This document shows positions 55,046-63,529 of a DNA stretch of 64,000 bases, one piece after another (the first letter of the stretch is position 1; every line of letters starts with the position of its first letter). The notes under the pieces were generated by a model. It saw only the letters and a program-made list of their open reading frames with translations. It did not search any database and was not told the DNA's origin. This stretch comes from Sphingomonas psychrolutea (GTDB lineage: Bacteria > Pseudomonadota > Alphaproteobacteria > Sphingomonadales > Sphingomonadaceae). The stretch is taken from NCBI RefSeq assembly GCF_014636175.1, contig NZ_BMDW01000007.1, positions 1 to 64,000 on the forward strand, read 5' to 3'. The position numbers and the translations under genes are program-made.

Positions 55046-55702
55046 ATGACACCTGTGCTCGCGCCCTTTCTCGATCCCGTAGCCTTCGCCATCGTCGGCG
55101 GGGGCACGCTTGCCGCCGCGATCTTGCGGACGCCGCTGCGTGACTTGATCCGCGGGTTCGGCGCGCTCGCAACTCTGTTCGCACCGCGCTTCGAGGCCGC
55201 GCCGCTGCTTGAGCAGATCGCTGCGTTCGGGCGGATCGCGCGCGGGCATGGGGTGATGGCGCTCGACAAATCGGTGATATCCGACCCCGACGTCGCCGCC
55301 GCAATCGCCGCGATCGTCGATGGCGCAACGCCCGACCACGTCGCCGAGGTGTTGCGCCAGCGTCACCGTGCGCGCACCGAGCGCGCCGTCGCCGCGTGCG
55401 AGCTGTGGAGCGCCGCCGCCGACACCGCGCCGGCAATGGGCATGGTCGGCACACTGATTGGCCTGGTCGGGATGTTCGTGAAGATGCAGGATCCCGCCGG
55501 GATCGGTGCGTCGATGGCGGTGGCGTTGCTTGCCACCTTGTATGGCGCGTTGCTTGCCAATCTCGTGCTGGCGCCTGTTGCCGCGCGGCTGCGCCGCTCT
55601 GCCCGGGACGAAGCGGTCGAGCGCTTGCGGCTCGATGCGCCGCTGATCGCGCTCGCGACGCGTGAACAGCCGCGCGGCGCGCAGCTGGCGGAGGTCGCAT
55701 GA
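55046..55702 (+). CDS. MotA/ExbB-family proton-channel protein
   Basis: A 218-residue membrane protein of the MotA/TolQ/ExbB superfamily, the peptidoglycan-anchored motor's ion-channel subunit. The characteristic block AADTAPAMGMVGTLIGLVGMFVKM (third helix) and the last helix LLATLYGALLANLVLAPVAARLR are present. It is shorter than most MotA proteins. ATG 55046 is used although no ribosome-binding site precedes it. The transcript may be almost leaderless. It overlaps the motB-like gene by four bases and is divergent from flgB. Confidence 0.82.
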   Translation: MTPVLAPFLDPVAFAIVGGGTLAAAILRTPLRDLIRGFGALATLFAPRFEAAPLLEQIAAFGRIARGHGVMALDKSVISDPDVAAAIAAIVDGATPDHVAEVLRQRHRARTERAVAACELWSAAADTAPAMGMVGTLIGLVGMFVKMQDPAGIGASMAVALLATLYGALLANLVLAPVAARLRRSARDEAVERLRLDAPLIALATREQPRGAQLAEVA

Positions 55703-56244
55703 CCGTGGCTGCATCCGACATCGACCTTCCCGATATCGCGCCCGCGCGTCCGGTGTGGCTGATGACGCTGGCCGATCTCGCTTTGTTGCTGGTCGGCTTT
55801 TTCGTGTTCCTGCAAGCCAGCCAGCATCTCGACAAGGGCGCGTTTGCCAAGGGCATTCGTGAGGGCTTCGGGGTTTACGATCGCGCGGTTGTGCGCGAGC
55901 CGATGGCGGTCTCCGCCGGGTCGGTCACCGGCTTTGCGGTCGGATCGGCGGTGCTGCGCCAGGCGCCCGACGCGCTGATCGGCTGGGCGCGCGATTCGAC
56001 GCGGGATCCCCGCGTAGTGCTGCGCGTCGCGGGCGCGGTCGATGGCAGCGCTGACGATGTCGATCCGGTAACGGGCAGCGGCGCGGTGCTTGCCGCCGAC
56101 CGGGCCCGCGCCGTCGCCACCGTCTTGCTGCTCGCGCATGCCGTTCCCGCCGACCGCATCACGCTATCCGCCGCCCGGCCCGGCCGCCGCGCGGTGACCG
56201 TCACCACCGGCTTTGCCGCGCCGACTGCCGGCGTGCGGCAATGA
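55699..56244 (+). CDS. MotB/OmpA-like stator protein, short
   Basis: A 181-residue protein with one N-terminal membrane helix, LMTLADLALLLVGFFVFLQAS, whose Asp fits the proton-binding Asp of MotB. A C-terminal OmpA-like region (AADRARAVATVLLLAHAVPADR) is weakly conserved and short compared with typical MotB. It is translationally coupled to the MotA-like gene. Together they are probably the flagellar stator, although a role as another ExbB/ExbD-type pair is not excluded. Confidence 0.72.
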   Translation: MTVAASDIDLPDIAPARPVWLMTLADLALLLVGFFVFLQASQHLDKGAFAKGIREGFGVYDRAVVREPMAVSAGSVTGFAVGSAVLRQAPDALIGWARDSTRDPRVVLRVAGAVDGSADDVDPVTGSGAVLAADRARAVATVLLLAHAVPADRITLSAARPGRRAVTVTTGFAAPTAGVRQ

Positions 56245-56292
56245 TGTGCCGCCCGGCAACCCCTATTTGCCGCTTCATCCAGGGATAAAGCC

Positions 56293-56835
56293 ATGCTGCG
56301 TACCTTCGCCCTTCTTTCGATTGCTCTTGCGAGCCCGCTCGCTGCGGCACCACTGTTTCAGGATACCGTCGCGATCGATCGCGCGGTTGCCGCCTTTGCC
56401 GGGCATGCCATTGGCGATGAGGGCGGCGCGCGCACGCCGGTTGATACTCGCCTGAAGCTTGCTTCCTGCCCGATGGTGTCGATGGCGTGGCGCTCCGACG
56501 CGCACGATGCCGTTGTGGTGACCTGCACCGGGCCGCAGTGGCGGCTGTTCGTGCCGATGCGCATGGCCACGGTTGCGCCGAAGGGGGCGGCACCCTTGGT
56601 GATCGAGCCATCAACCGCGGCTGCGCCAATCCGCCCGGTCTATGTCATCAAGCGCGGCGATCCGGTTACGATCAGCGCCGGGTCGCCCGGCTTTTCGATC
56701 ACGCGCGAAGGCGTGGCGGCGGGCGATGCCGTCGCGGGCGGGCGCTTCCTCGTGAAGGTCGATCAGACGCGCGCGCCGGTGCAGGCGGTCGCGATCGCCA
56801 GCGGTCGCGCGACGTTGCCCGGCTGGACCGAATAA
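56293..56835 (+). CDS. flgA: P-ring assembly chaperone FlgA
   Basis: A 180-residue periplasmic protein with a Sec signal (MLRTFALLSIALASPLAA). The C-terminal SAF-type domain VYVIKRGDPVTISAGSPGFSITREGVAAGDA matches FlgA, the chaperone needed for P-ring assembly. It follows the motB-like gene by 48 bases in the same direction. Three CGGCAA/TTGCCG copies lie just upstream (about 56235-56275), like those before flgB. Confidence 0.88.
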   Translation: MLRTFALLSIALASPLAAAPLFQDTVAIDRAVAAFAGHAIGDEGGARTPVDTRLKLASCPMVSMAWRSDAHDAVVVTCTGPQWRLFVPMRMATVAPKGAAPLVIEPSTAAAPIRPVYVIKRGDPVTISAGSPGFSITREGVAAGDAVAGGRFLVKVDQTRAPVQAVAIASGRATLPGWTE

Positions 56836-56911
56836 TCTTTGGAAGTATTTCTTAAGGTCCGTCGTATTCGGTCGTTTCTACTCCTGTCAGCAAAACCCCA
56901 TAGGTGTAGGC

Positions 56912-57211
56912 ATGATAGAGTCGATCGGAGCCAAGGCGGGGACAGGGGCTGCGATAGCGCAGGACCGGCTGGTCGTGCCGGTCGCAGCAACCGCGCCAAC
57001 CGCAAATGCGGCGACCCGGCCGAGCGAAGCGACGACTCGGCAGCTCGAACTGTCGGCGTTGGCGTTCGATTTCGGCAAGGTGGCGCCGGTTAATGAAAAG
57101 CATGTCGAAGAGGTGAAGCGTGCAGTGCGCAATGGCACTTATCCGATTACGCCCGAGACCATCGCCGACCGTATGCTCGCGCTGAAACTCTATTGGAGCC
57201 CGAAGAAATGA
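56912..57211 (+). CDS. flgM: Anti-sigma factor FlgM
   Basis: A 99-residue FlgM-like inhibitor of FliA. The C-terminal half has the binding pattern VNEKHVEEVKRAVRNGTYPITPETIADRMLAL. The N-terminus is Ala/Thr-rich and probably disordered. The stop overlaps the flgN start (ATGA at 57208-57211). fliA is encoded downstream in the next operon. Confidence 0.87.
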   Translation: MIESIGAKAGTGAAIAQDRLVVPVAATAPTANAATRPSEATTRQLELSALAFDFGKVAPVNEKHVEEVKRAVRNGTYPITPETIADRMLALKLYWSPKK

Positions 57212-57576
57212 CGCCCGAAATGATGGCTGCGGGCACCACCCGGCGCGACGCGCTGATCGGCGTGATCGAGGCGCTGCATGCTGAAATCGCCGCGCTGAAG
57301 ATCAATGATGTCGCGGGGCTGGAGACGGCCACGCGCGACAAGCTGAGCGCGATCGAGGCGGTTGCCGCGTTCGGCACCGCACCGGCCGGCGACGAGCTGC
57401 GGAGCCTGGCCGAAGAAGCGCAGCGGTTGAACGATACGTGCCGCATCTATGTGAATTTGATGGCGGCAAATGTCCGCCGCCGCCTGCAAACCTTGACCGG
57501 TGCGGCAGGCGTCGCGGTGGGCAGCGCGCCGGGTTCGATCTATCGGCCGGGCATGGGGATGGCAGCGTACGCGTGA
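57208..57576 (+). CDS. flgN: FlgN-like flagellar export chaperone
   Basis: A 122-residue all-helical protein (VIEALHAEIAALKINDVAG, then LNDTCRIYVNLMAANVRRRLQTL), consistent with FlgN, the chaperone of FlgK and FlgL. Sequence conservation in the family is low, so context (coupled to flgM) carries most of the weight. ATG 57208 overlaps the flgM stop. The frame is also open from 57193. Confidence 0.72.
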   Translation: MTPEMMAAGTTRRDALIGVIEALHAEIAALKINDVAGLETATRDKLSAIEAVAAFGTAPAGDELRSLAEEAQRLNDTCRIYVNLMAANVRRRLQTLTGAAGVAVGSAPGSIYRPGMGMAAYA

Positions 57577-57584
57577 GCCTCTTA

Positions 57585-57688
57585 GCCCCTCCCCTTCAGG
57601 GAAGGGGTTGGGGTGGGGCCTATCCGCGAATCCGAAGTCGCGTTTGAGGCACCGCCCCACCCCCAAACCCCTCCCCTGAAGGGAGGGC
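57585..57688. repeat. Imperfect inverted repeat downstream of flgN
   Basis: GCCCCTCCCCTTCAGGGAAG... (57585-57619) is mirrored by the segment ending CTCCCCTGAAGGGAGGGC (57654-57688). Each half also forms a hairpin. It is probably a terminator-like repeat between flgN and the muramidase operon. Confidence 0.65.
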
Positions 57689-57704
57689 TTTAAACAACAA
57701 TAAA

Positions 57705-57720
57705 TGGCACGGCTCTTGCT
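57705..57720 (+). promoter_or_regulatory. Sigma-54 promoter of the muramidase-flhA-fliA operon
   Basis: TGGCACGGCTCTTGCT matches the sigma-54 consensus completely, GG and GC ten bases apart, 39 bases before the ATG of the muramidase gene. Confidence 0.88.
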
Positions 57721-57758
57721 GATGGTTACCCGAACATGGGCGACACAGCCGGGGACCG

Positions 57759-58658
57759 ATGCCTTTCAATCCACTCACGATCCTGAACGGCGCGGTCAAT
57801 GAGGCGAAGACCCTTGGCGGCGGCGCGGTGCGCAATGCCATCGCCAATGCCAGCCAGAAGACCGGGATCGACTTCAACTATCTGCTCGGCCAGGCCAAGC
57901 TCGAAAGTGGCTTACGCGCCGATGCGCGGGCCGGCACGTCGAGCGCCAGCGGGCTGTATCAGTTCATCGACCAAAGCTGGCTGCGCGTCGTCAAGGCGCA
58001 TGGTGCCGAACACGGGCTTGGCTGGGCGGCGAATGCCATCTCCACCACGGCCAGCGGCCGCGCGACGGTGGCCGATCCGGCACTACGCAAGGCGATCCTC
58101 GATTTGCGCAAGGACCCCAATGCCGCCTCGCTGATGGCGGCGGAGCATGCCAGCGACAATAAGAGCGCGCTGGAGGCCGCGACCGGGCGCACCGCGACCG
58201 GCACCGATCTGTACATGGCGCATTTCCTCGGCCTTGGCGGCGCGCGCTCGTTCCTTACCGCGATGCAGGCTTCGCCCGATCGTTCGGGGGCGGCGATGTT
58301 CCCGGCGGCGGCACATGCCAATCGCGGTGTCTTCTTCGACGCCAGCGGCGGCGCGCGCTCGCTCTCCGAAATCTACAGCCGCTTCGGCGCCAAGCTTGAA
58401 AAGAGCGTCGGTGGCGCGAGCCTCCCGGCGGCAAGCGCGGGGCTGTCAGCCACGCGGCTCGGGCAATGGGGTGCCGATGTCATTCCCGGCAATGGCGAGG
58501 ATTCAACCGCGGATGCGGCGGTGTGGGCGCAGTCGACACTCGAACGGTTGAACGGGACGGTGGGGCAGGCCGGCCGGACCGAAACCGCGAGCTTGTTCCG
58601 CCCGACGCCGGGCACGGCGCGGCTGGCGTACATGATGCTGGCGAGTTTGGGAGCGTAG
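57759..58658 (+). CDS. Flagellar-associated lytic transglycosylase-like muramidase
   Basis: A 299-residue protein with an SLT-like lysozyme domain near the N-terminus: DFNYLLGQAKLESGLRADARAGTSSASGLYQFI, where Glu in AKLESGL would be catalytic and GLYQFI is the typical follow-up. A helical C-terminal part follows. The short FlgJ in this cluster lacks a muramidase, so this enzyme is the probable tool for passing the rod through peptidoglycan. No clear signal peptide is seen; export may be through the flagellar apparatus. It begins the sigma-54 operon with flhA and fliA. Confidence 0.82.
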   Translation: MPFNPLTILNGAVNEAKTLGGGAVRNAIANASQKTGIDFNYLLGQAKLESGLRADARAGTSSASGLYQFIDQSWLRVVKAHGAEHGLGWAANAISTTASGRATVADPALRKAILDLRKDPNAASLMAAEHASDNKSALEAATGRTATGTDLYMAHFLGLGGARSFLTAMQASPDRSGAAMFPAAAHANRGVFFDASGGARSLSEIYSRFGAKLEKSVGGASLPAASAGLSATRLGQWGADVIPGNGEDSTADAAVWAQSTLERLNGTVGQAGRTETASLFRPTPGTARLAYMMLASLGA

Positions 58659-58661
58659 CGG

Positions 58662-60758
58662 GTGGCACTTGCTTTGAATTCGCCTGCCCTGCAACCCGGC
58701 GGCATCTTGCCGCTGCTGCGTTCGGCTGCCTTGCCGGTCGCGATCCTGCTGCTCGTCGTGCTGATGGTCGTGCCGATCCCGGCGGCGATGCTCGATGTGT
58801 TCTTCATCATGAACATCACGATCAGCCTTGCCGTGCTGATGGTCAGCCTCAACGCGCAGAAGCCGCTCGATTTCTCGGCCTTCCCGACCGTCTTGTTGTT
58901 CGCGACGCTGTTTCGCCTCTCGCTCAACGTCGCTTCGACGCGCGTCGTGCTGGTGCACGGGCATGAGGGCGAGGGTGCTGCGGGGCATGTGATCGAGGCG
59001 TTCGGGACGTTCCTGATCGGCGGCGATTATGTCGTTGGCTTGTTCGTCTTTGCGATCCTGGTGATCATCAACATGATCGTGGTGACCAAGGGTGCTGGCC
59101 GTGTGTCCGAAGTGTCCGCGCGTTTCACGCTCGATGCCTTGCCGGGCAAGCAAATGGCGATCGACGCCGATTTGAACGCTGGCCTCATCACGCCCGAGGA
59201 AGCCAAGGCGCGCCGGATCGAAGTCGCGACCGAGGCCGATTTCTACGGGTCGATGGATGGTTCGTCCAAGTTCGTGAAGGGCGATGCGGTCGCGGGGCTG
59301 CTGATCCTGTTCGCCAATATCATCGGCGGGCTGATCCTGGGACCCGTCAGCCACGGCATGACGATTGCCGATGCCGCGCACAATTATGTGCTGCTCGCGA
59401 TCGGCGATGCGCTCGTCGCGCAGATCCCGTCGCTGATGCTCTCCATTGCGGCGGCGGCGATCGTGACGCGCGTGACCTCGAGCATGGATTTGGCGGGGCA
59501 GATCGGCAGCCAGTTCGGCTCGGCGCGGACGTGGACGCCGGTCGCGATCATCCTCGCGCTGCTCGGCGTGATGCCGGGGATGCCGCATCTGGTGATCCTG
59601 CCCGCCGCCGCTTTGGCCGGGTTCGCCGCATGGCGGATGCGGCAGGCGGCACTCCGCCCACCGCCGGTCGTCACCGCACCCGCCGAACCGATCGATTATG
59701 CGAAGATCGGCTGGGACGAAGTCGCCGACACGATGCAAGTCAATCTCGACATCGGGTACGGCCTGGTGCCGCTAGTCGACGAACGCCGCGGGGCGCCGCT
59801 GATGGGGCGGATCACTGGCGTGCGGCGGCAGCTGTCGAAGGATATGGGCTTCGTCATCCCGCAAGTCCGTGTGCGCGACGACATCAATCTTTCACCCTAT
59901 GCCTATCGCATCCTGGTCGGCGGCGTCGTTGTCGGTGAGGATAGCGTGTCGCCCGACGAGATGCTCGCGCTCGACACCGGTCAGGCGGTCGGCGGGTTGA
60001 TGGGCAAGCGCGCCAAGGACCCGACCTTCGGGTTGGACGCGGTGTGGATCGCGGCGGGCGATGCCGATGCGGCGACGGGCGCGGGCTATCTCGTGGTCGA
60101 TCCGGGCACGGTCGTCGCGACGCATCTCAACCATCAATTGAGCGTGCACGCATCCGAACTGCTTGGCGCGGACGATGTGCAGGCGCTGCTCGACGGCCTC
60201 AAGGAGCGCAACCCGCAGCTCGTCGCCTCGCTCTCGCCCAACCCGCTGCCGCTGACGACGCTGACGCAAGTGCTGCGCGGGCTGCTGGCGGAGAATATCC
60301 CCTTGAAGGAATTCCGCCGGATTGCGGCTGCGATCGCGGTCGCCGCGCAAAAGTCGCTTGATGCCGAGGACATTATCGAGGCGATCCGCCCCGATCTCGG
60401 CGGGCTGATCATCGGCAAATTGTGCGGCGTACGCGAGCCGCTTCGCGTGATGACCTTGGAAGGCCAGCTCGAAGGCTTGCTCGGCCAGGCGCTGCGCAAC
60501 GATCCGTCGCGCCGCCACACGATCGAGCCCGATCTCGGGCGCCGCATCGTCGAGGCGCTGCAACGCGCGGCGCAGCCGTTGGTCGATGAGGCCAAGCCGT
60601 TCGCGCTCGTCGTCCAGCCTGCGATCCGCCTTGCGATCCGCAAGCTGGTCAAGACCGTCCTGCCCGACCTTCCGGTGATGAGTTTCTTCGAAGTCCCGGA
60701 AGACAAATCGGTCGAAGTCGTCGCCGTGATCGGCGCTCCTGGAGCCCTCCCCGCATGA
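58662..60758 (+). CDS. flhA: Flagellar export gate protein FlhA
   Basis: A 698-residue FHIPEP-family membrane protein, the proton-driven core of the flagellar type III export apparatus. About eight hydrophobic helices fill residues 20-310. The conserved cytoplasmic loop SARFTLDALPGKQMAIDADLNAG follows the fourth helix. The large C-terminal domain binds chaperones. GTG 58662 starts three bases after the muramidase stop. It overlaps fliA by four bases. Confidence 0.96.
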   Translation: MALALNSPALQPGGILPLLRSAALPVAILLLVVLMVVPIPAAMLDVFFIMNITISLAVLMVSLNAQKPLDFSAFPTVLLFATLFRLSLNVASTRVVLVHGHEGEGAAGHVIEAFGTFLIGGDYVVGLFVFAILVIINMIVVTKGAGRVSEVSARFTLDALPGKQMAIDADLNAGLITPEEAKARRIEVATEADFYGSMDGSSKFVKGDAVAGLLILFANIIGGLILGPVSHGMTIADAAHNYVLLAIGDALVAQIPSLMLSIAAAAIVTRVTSSMDLAGQIGSQFGSARTWTPVAIILALLGVMPGMPHLVILPAAALAGFAAWRMRQAALRPPPVVTAPAEPIDYAKIGWDEVADTMQVNLDIGYGLVPLVDERRGAPLMGRITGVRRQLSKDMGFVIPQVRVRDDINLSPYAYRILVGGVVVGEDSVSPDEMLALDTGQAVGGLMGKRAKDPTFGLDAVWIAAGDADAATGAGYLVVDPGTVVATHLNHQLSVHASELLGADDVQALLDGLKERNPQLVASLSPNPLPLTTLTQVLRGLLAENIPLKEFRRIAAAIAVAAQKSLDAEDIIEAIRPDLGGLIIGKLCGVREPLRVMTLEGQLEGLLGQALRNDPSRRHTIEPDLGRRIVEALQRAAQPLVDEAKPFALVVQPAIRLAIRKLVKTVLPDLPVMSFFEVPEDKSVEVVAVIGAPGALPA

Positions 60759-61501
60759 CCGCCCAGCCCCATTTCACCGCCTTTGCGGAGGCTATGCCGC
60801 TGACCTATGGCCGCACCGCCGCGCCCGATCTCAACGTGCTCGCGAAAAAGCATCTCCCGCTGGTGCGGCGGATCGCGTGGCACGTGCATGGCAGCATGTC
60901 GTCGGCGGTCGAGGTCGAGGATCTGGTGCAGATCGGGCTGGTCGCGTTGGTCGAGGCGGCGAACAGTTTCGAGGAGCGCGGGCAAGTGACGTTTGAGCAA
61001 TATCTCGTCACGCGGGTGCGCGGGTCGATGATCGATGCGCTGCGGCGGTCGGCGACGCTGACGCGCGGCGCGATGCAGCGCAAGCGGGCCTATGAGCAGA
61101 CCGTCGCGGCGCTCGGCGCAGAATTGGGGCATGCGCCCGATGAAGCGCTGGTGGCCGAGCGGATCGGCGTCAGCCGCGAGAAGTTGCGGCTCGACTATGC
61201 CAATGCGCAGCCGATGCGCTTCGAGCCGATCGACGAGGTCTATTCCGACGAAGGCCCGTGGTTTGCGAGCGACGAACCCGACGCGTTCGCGCAGCTATCG
61301 GAGGGCGAGGAGCGCGACACGCTGATCGCGGCGATCGCGTCGCTGCCCGAGCGCGAGGCGCTGGTGATCCAGCTTTATTATGTCGAGGAGTTCAACCTCG
61401 AGGAGATTGGCGAAGTGATCGGCGTCGGCGCGGCGCGGATTTGCCAGATTAAGGCCTCGGCGCACGCGCGGTTGAAGAAGGCGATGTTGCGGCGGGGGTA
61501 G
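60755..61501 (+). CDS. fliA: Flagellar sigma factor FliA (sigma-28)
   Basis: A 248-residue sigma-28 protein. Region 2 is visible as HLPLVRRIAWHV, VEDLVQIGLVALVEAANSFE and VRGSMIDALRRS. Region 3 and region 4 (SLPEREALVIQLYYVEEFNLEEIGEVIGVGAARICQIKASAHARLKK) fit FliA. It overlaps flhA (ATGA), so it is made with the export gate. The anti-sigma FlgM is encoded 4 kb upstream. Confidence 0.94.
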   Translation: MTAQPHFTAFAEAMPLTYGRTAAPDLNVLAKKHLPLVRRIAWHVHGSMSSAVEVEDLVQIGLVALVEAANSFEERGQVTFEQYLVTRVRGSMIDALRRSATLTRGAMQRKRAYEQTVAALGAELGHAPDEALVAERIGVSREKLRLDYANAQPMRFEPIDEVYSDEGPWFASDEPDAFAQLSEGEERDTLIAAIASLPEREALVIQLYYVEEFNLEEIGEVIGVGAARICQIKASAHARLKKAMLRRG

Positions 61502-61551
61502 GGGCGGCATGTAGACCAAGCCCGAGTCTTGCTTTGATGTTTTGCCGCCGG

Positions 61552-61782
61552 TCAGCTTTCAGAACGCTGAAGAAAGCACACCCATTGGGTGCATGCGACC
61601 AGCCATAATACCCCGAACCCAGTAATTCCCCAGAGCGGAAGACCCTCGCCATTCATGCTTGAAAATATGGCCGCCCCGAAAGTCACCCAAGAGGGCAGCC
61701 CGACCAGCCAGAAAAGGTAGCGAGACCAACGCGGTTGGGCCGCACGAAACCTCTTTGAGAAATCTCCGCCAAGCACTCGCAC
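61552..61782 (-). CDS. Small two-helix membrane protein, unknown
   Basis: A 76-residue frame with two hydrophobic segments, YLFWLVGLPSWVTFGAAIF and LWGITGFGVLWLVACTQWV, ending FLQRSES. Hydrophobic segments and codon use look genuine. An overlapping frame (61559-61822) does not look like a protein. No family was recognised, and the start is uncertain. Confidence 0.45.
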   Translation of the reverse strand: MRVLGGDFSKRFRAAQPRWSRYLFWLVGLPSWVTFGAAIFSSMNGEGLPLWGITGFGVLWLVACTQWVCFLQRSES

Positions 61783-61847
61783 GTCTCCCGTCGCTCGCGC
61801 TCCCTATAAGCTCGCTCATCAATTTGCGCTATTGGAGAGAGAGCCGA

Positions 61848-61973
61848 CACTCCCCCACCGTCACCCCGGCCTTGAGCCGGGGCCCATCCATCCGCGAGCG
61901 CGTCGATTGCATTCGGAGCGTCGCGCTTGCTGCACCATGGGCCCCGGCTCAAGGCCGGGGTGACGGGGGAGTG
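61848..61973. repeat. Palindromic GTCACCCCGGCC-type repeat
   Basis: CACTCCCCC...GTCACCCCGGCCTTGAGCCG is mirrored by CGGCTCAAGGCCGGGGTGAC...GGGGGAGTG. Same family as the copies inside gluQ (42205) and at 63375. It lies downstream of the leftward nucleoside transporter and could end its transcript. Confidence 0.8.
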
Positions 61974-61989
61974 CTTGACGGTTGAGGGC

Positions 61990-63261
61990 CTACCCGATCA
62001 GCAACCCCGCCAGCGCCGCCGACATCAAATTCGCCAGCGACCCCGCCGCCAGCGCCTTCAACCCCAGCTTGGCGATCATCGGGCGCTGATTGGGGGCGAG
62101 GCTCCCGGTTGCCGCAATCTGGATCGCGATCGACAGGAAATTGGCAAAACCGCACAAGGCAAAGGTGACGACCGCCACGGTCCGCGGCGACAGGTTCTTC
62201 ATCTGGCCCAGGTCGATGAACGCCACGAATTCGTTGAGCACTACCTTGGTCCCGATCAGGCTCCCTGCTGCTGTCGCCTCGTTCGCGGGGATGTTGAGCA
62301 ACAGCATGAAGGGGGAGAGGATGGTGCCCAAGATCAATTGGAAGGTCAGCTCGGGATGACCGAACAGCCCCCCGACCGCGCCCAGCAACCCGTTGGCGAG
62401 CGCGACCAGCGAGACAAACGCCAGCACCATCGCCGCGACCGCGACCGCGATGCGGACCCCCGTCTGCGCGCCATTGGCAGCCGCCATGATGATGTTCTCG
62501 GCGCGCTCGACCTCGACCACCGGGTCGACCGGGTCCGCGATCTCGACCGTTTCGCCATCGACAGTGTCGGACGGCGGGGTCGGCGGCACGTCGGGCATGA
62601 TGATCTTGGCCATCAACAATCCGCCCGGCGCCGACATGAACGACGCGGCGAGCAGATAAGGTAACGCCTGCGGCCCCAGCAGCGCAGCATAGGCCGCCAG
62701 GATCGTCCCCGCCACGCCTGCCATGCCGACCGACATCACCGCGAACAGCTGCGGCGGTTTTAGCCCGGGCAGATACGGCGCGATGACCAGCGGAGCCTCG
62801 CTCTGCCCGACGAAGATATTGGCGGCGGCGCACAACGCCTCGACCTTCGACACGCCGACGATCAGCTCAATGCCGCCGCCAATATATTTGATGACGAGCT
62901 GCATGATGCCAAGGTGATAGAGCACCGCCACCAACGCTGCGAAAAAGACGATGACCGGCAGCGCGGAAAACGCAAACGCCGAGCCAAAGGTCGGATCGGT
63001 CGCCAATTTGCCAAAAATCAGCTGCGTCCCCGCCGCCGCATAGCCAAGCAGCGCCGAAACGCCCAGCGCCATCGTCTGGATCACCTGCTTGCCGGCCGGG
63101 ACATACAGGACCAGCACCGCCATCGTCACCTGCAGCGCGAAGGCGGCGATGACGACGCGCGGGCGGATCAGCCGTTTGTTATTCGACAACAGGAACGCGG
63201 CCAGCAGAATGACGGCGATGCCAAGGAGGCCGATCGGAAAGGAACCCATGAACTGCATCAC
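61990..63261 (-). CDS. Concentrative nucleoside transporter (NupC/CNT family)
   Basis: A 423-residue inner-membrane protein of the CNT family, which imports nucleosides with protons or sodium. The signature regions FVGQSEAPLVIAPYLPGL and FALCGFANFLSIAIQI are present, as is IPANEATAAGSLIGTKVVLNEFVAF. A charged loop of about 30 residues (residues 225-257) is longer than in NupC and fits the animal-like or alphaproteobacterial variant. It is a single gene flanked by palindromic repeats of one family on both sides. Confidence 0.93.
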   Translation of the reverse strand: MMQFMGSFPIGLLGIAVILLAAFLLSNNKRLIRPRVVIAAFALQVTMAVLVLYVPAGKQVIQTMALGVSALLGYAAAGTQLIFGKLATDPTFGSAFAFSALPVIVFFAALVAVLYHLGIMQLVIKYIGGGIELIVGVSKVEALCAAANIFVGQSEAPLVIAPYLPGLKPPQLFAVMSVGMAGVAGTILAAYAALLGPQALPYLLAASFMSAPGGLLMAKIIMPDVPPTPPSDTVDGETVEIADPVDPVVEVERAENIIMAAANGAQTGVRIAVAVAAMVLAFVSLVALANGLLGAVGGLFGHPELTFQLILGTILSPFMLLLNIPANEATAAGSLIGTKVVLNEFVAFIDLGQMKNLSPRTVAVVTFALCGFANFLSIAIQIAATGSLAPNQRPMIAKLGLKALAAGSLANLMSAALAGLLIG

Positions 63262-63374
63262 TCGCGCTTGAAATCGCCCACGCGGCCCCCCGCGCGAAAG
63301 CGGGCACCATACAGGGCCGCGCGTCCGGTGCTAGAGCCGATTGATTCGCAGGTCCTTCGACCCAACCTCATTTC

Positions 63375-63479
63375 GTCACCCCGGCCTCGTGCCGGGGCCC
63401 ACCAAGCGGCTTGGCAAGGCATCGCATAGCGAGCGTGGCGCGCGCGGCGATGTGGACCCCGGCACAGGGCCGGGGTGAC
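63375..63479. repeat. Palindromic GTCACCCCGGCC-type repeat
   Basis: GTCACCCCGGCCTCGTGCCG at 63375 is mirrored by CGGCACAGGGCCGGGGTGAC ending at 63479. It lies between the divergent nucleoside transporter and VUT-family genes. Confidence 0.8.
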
Positions 63480-63529
63480 GGAGTGGGTTGCGATTTGACG
63501 CGCGGGCGAAACCGGCTAGCGTTGCGGCG

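Noticed and set aside
61559..61822. Alternative 87-codon frame at the small membrane protein
   Set aside because: It overlaps the 61552-61782 frame. Its product is mixed in character, while the other frame gives two clean hydrophobic helices.
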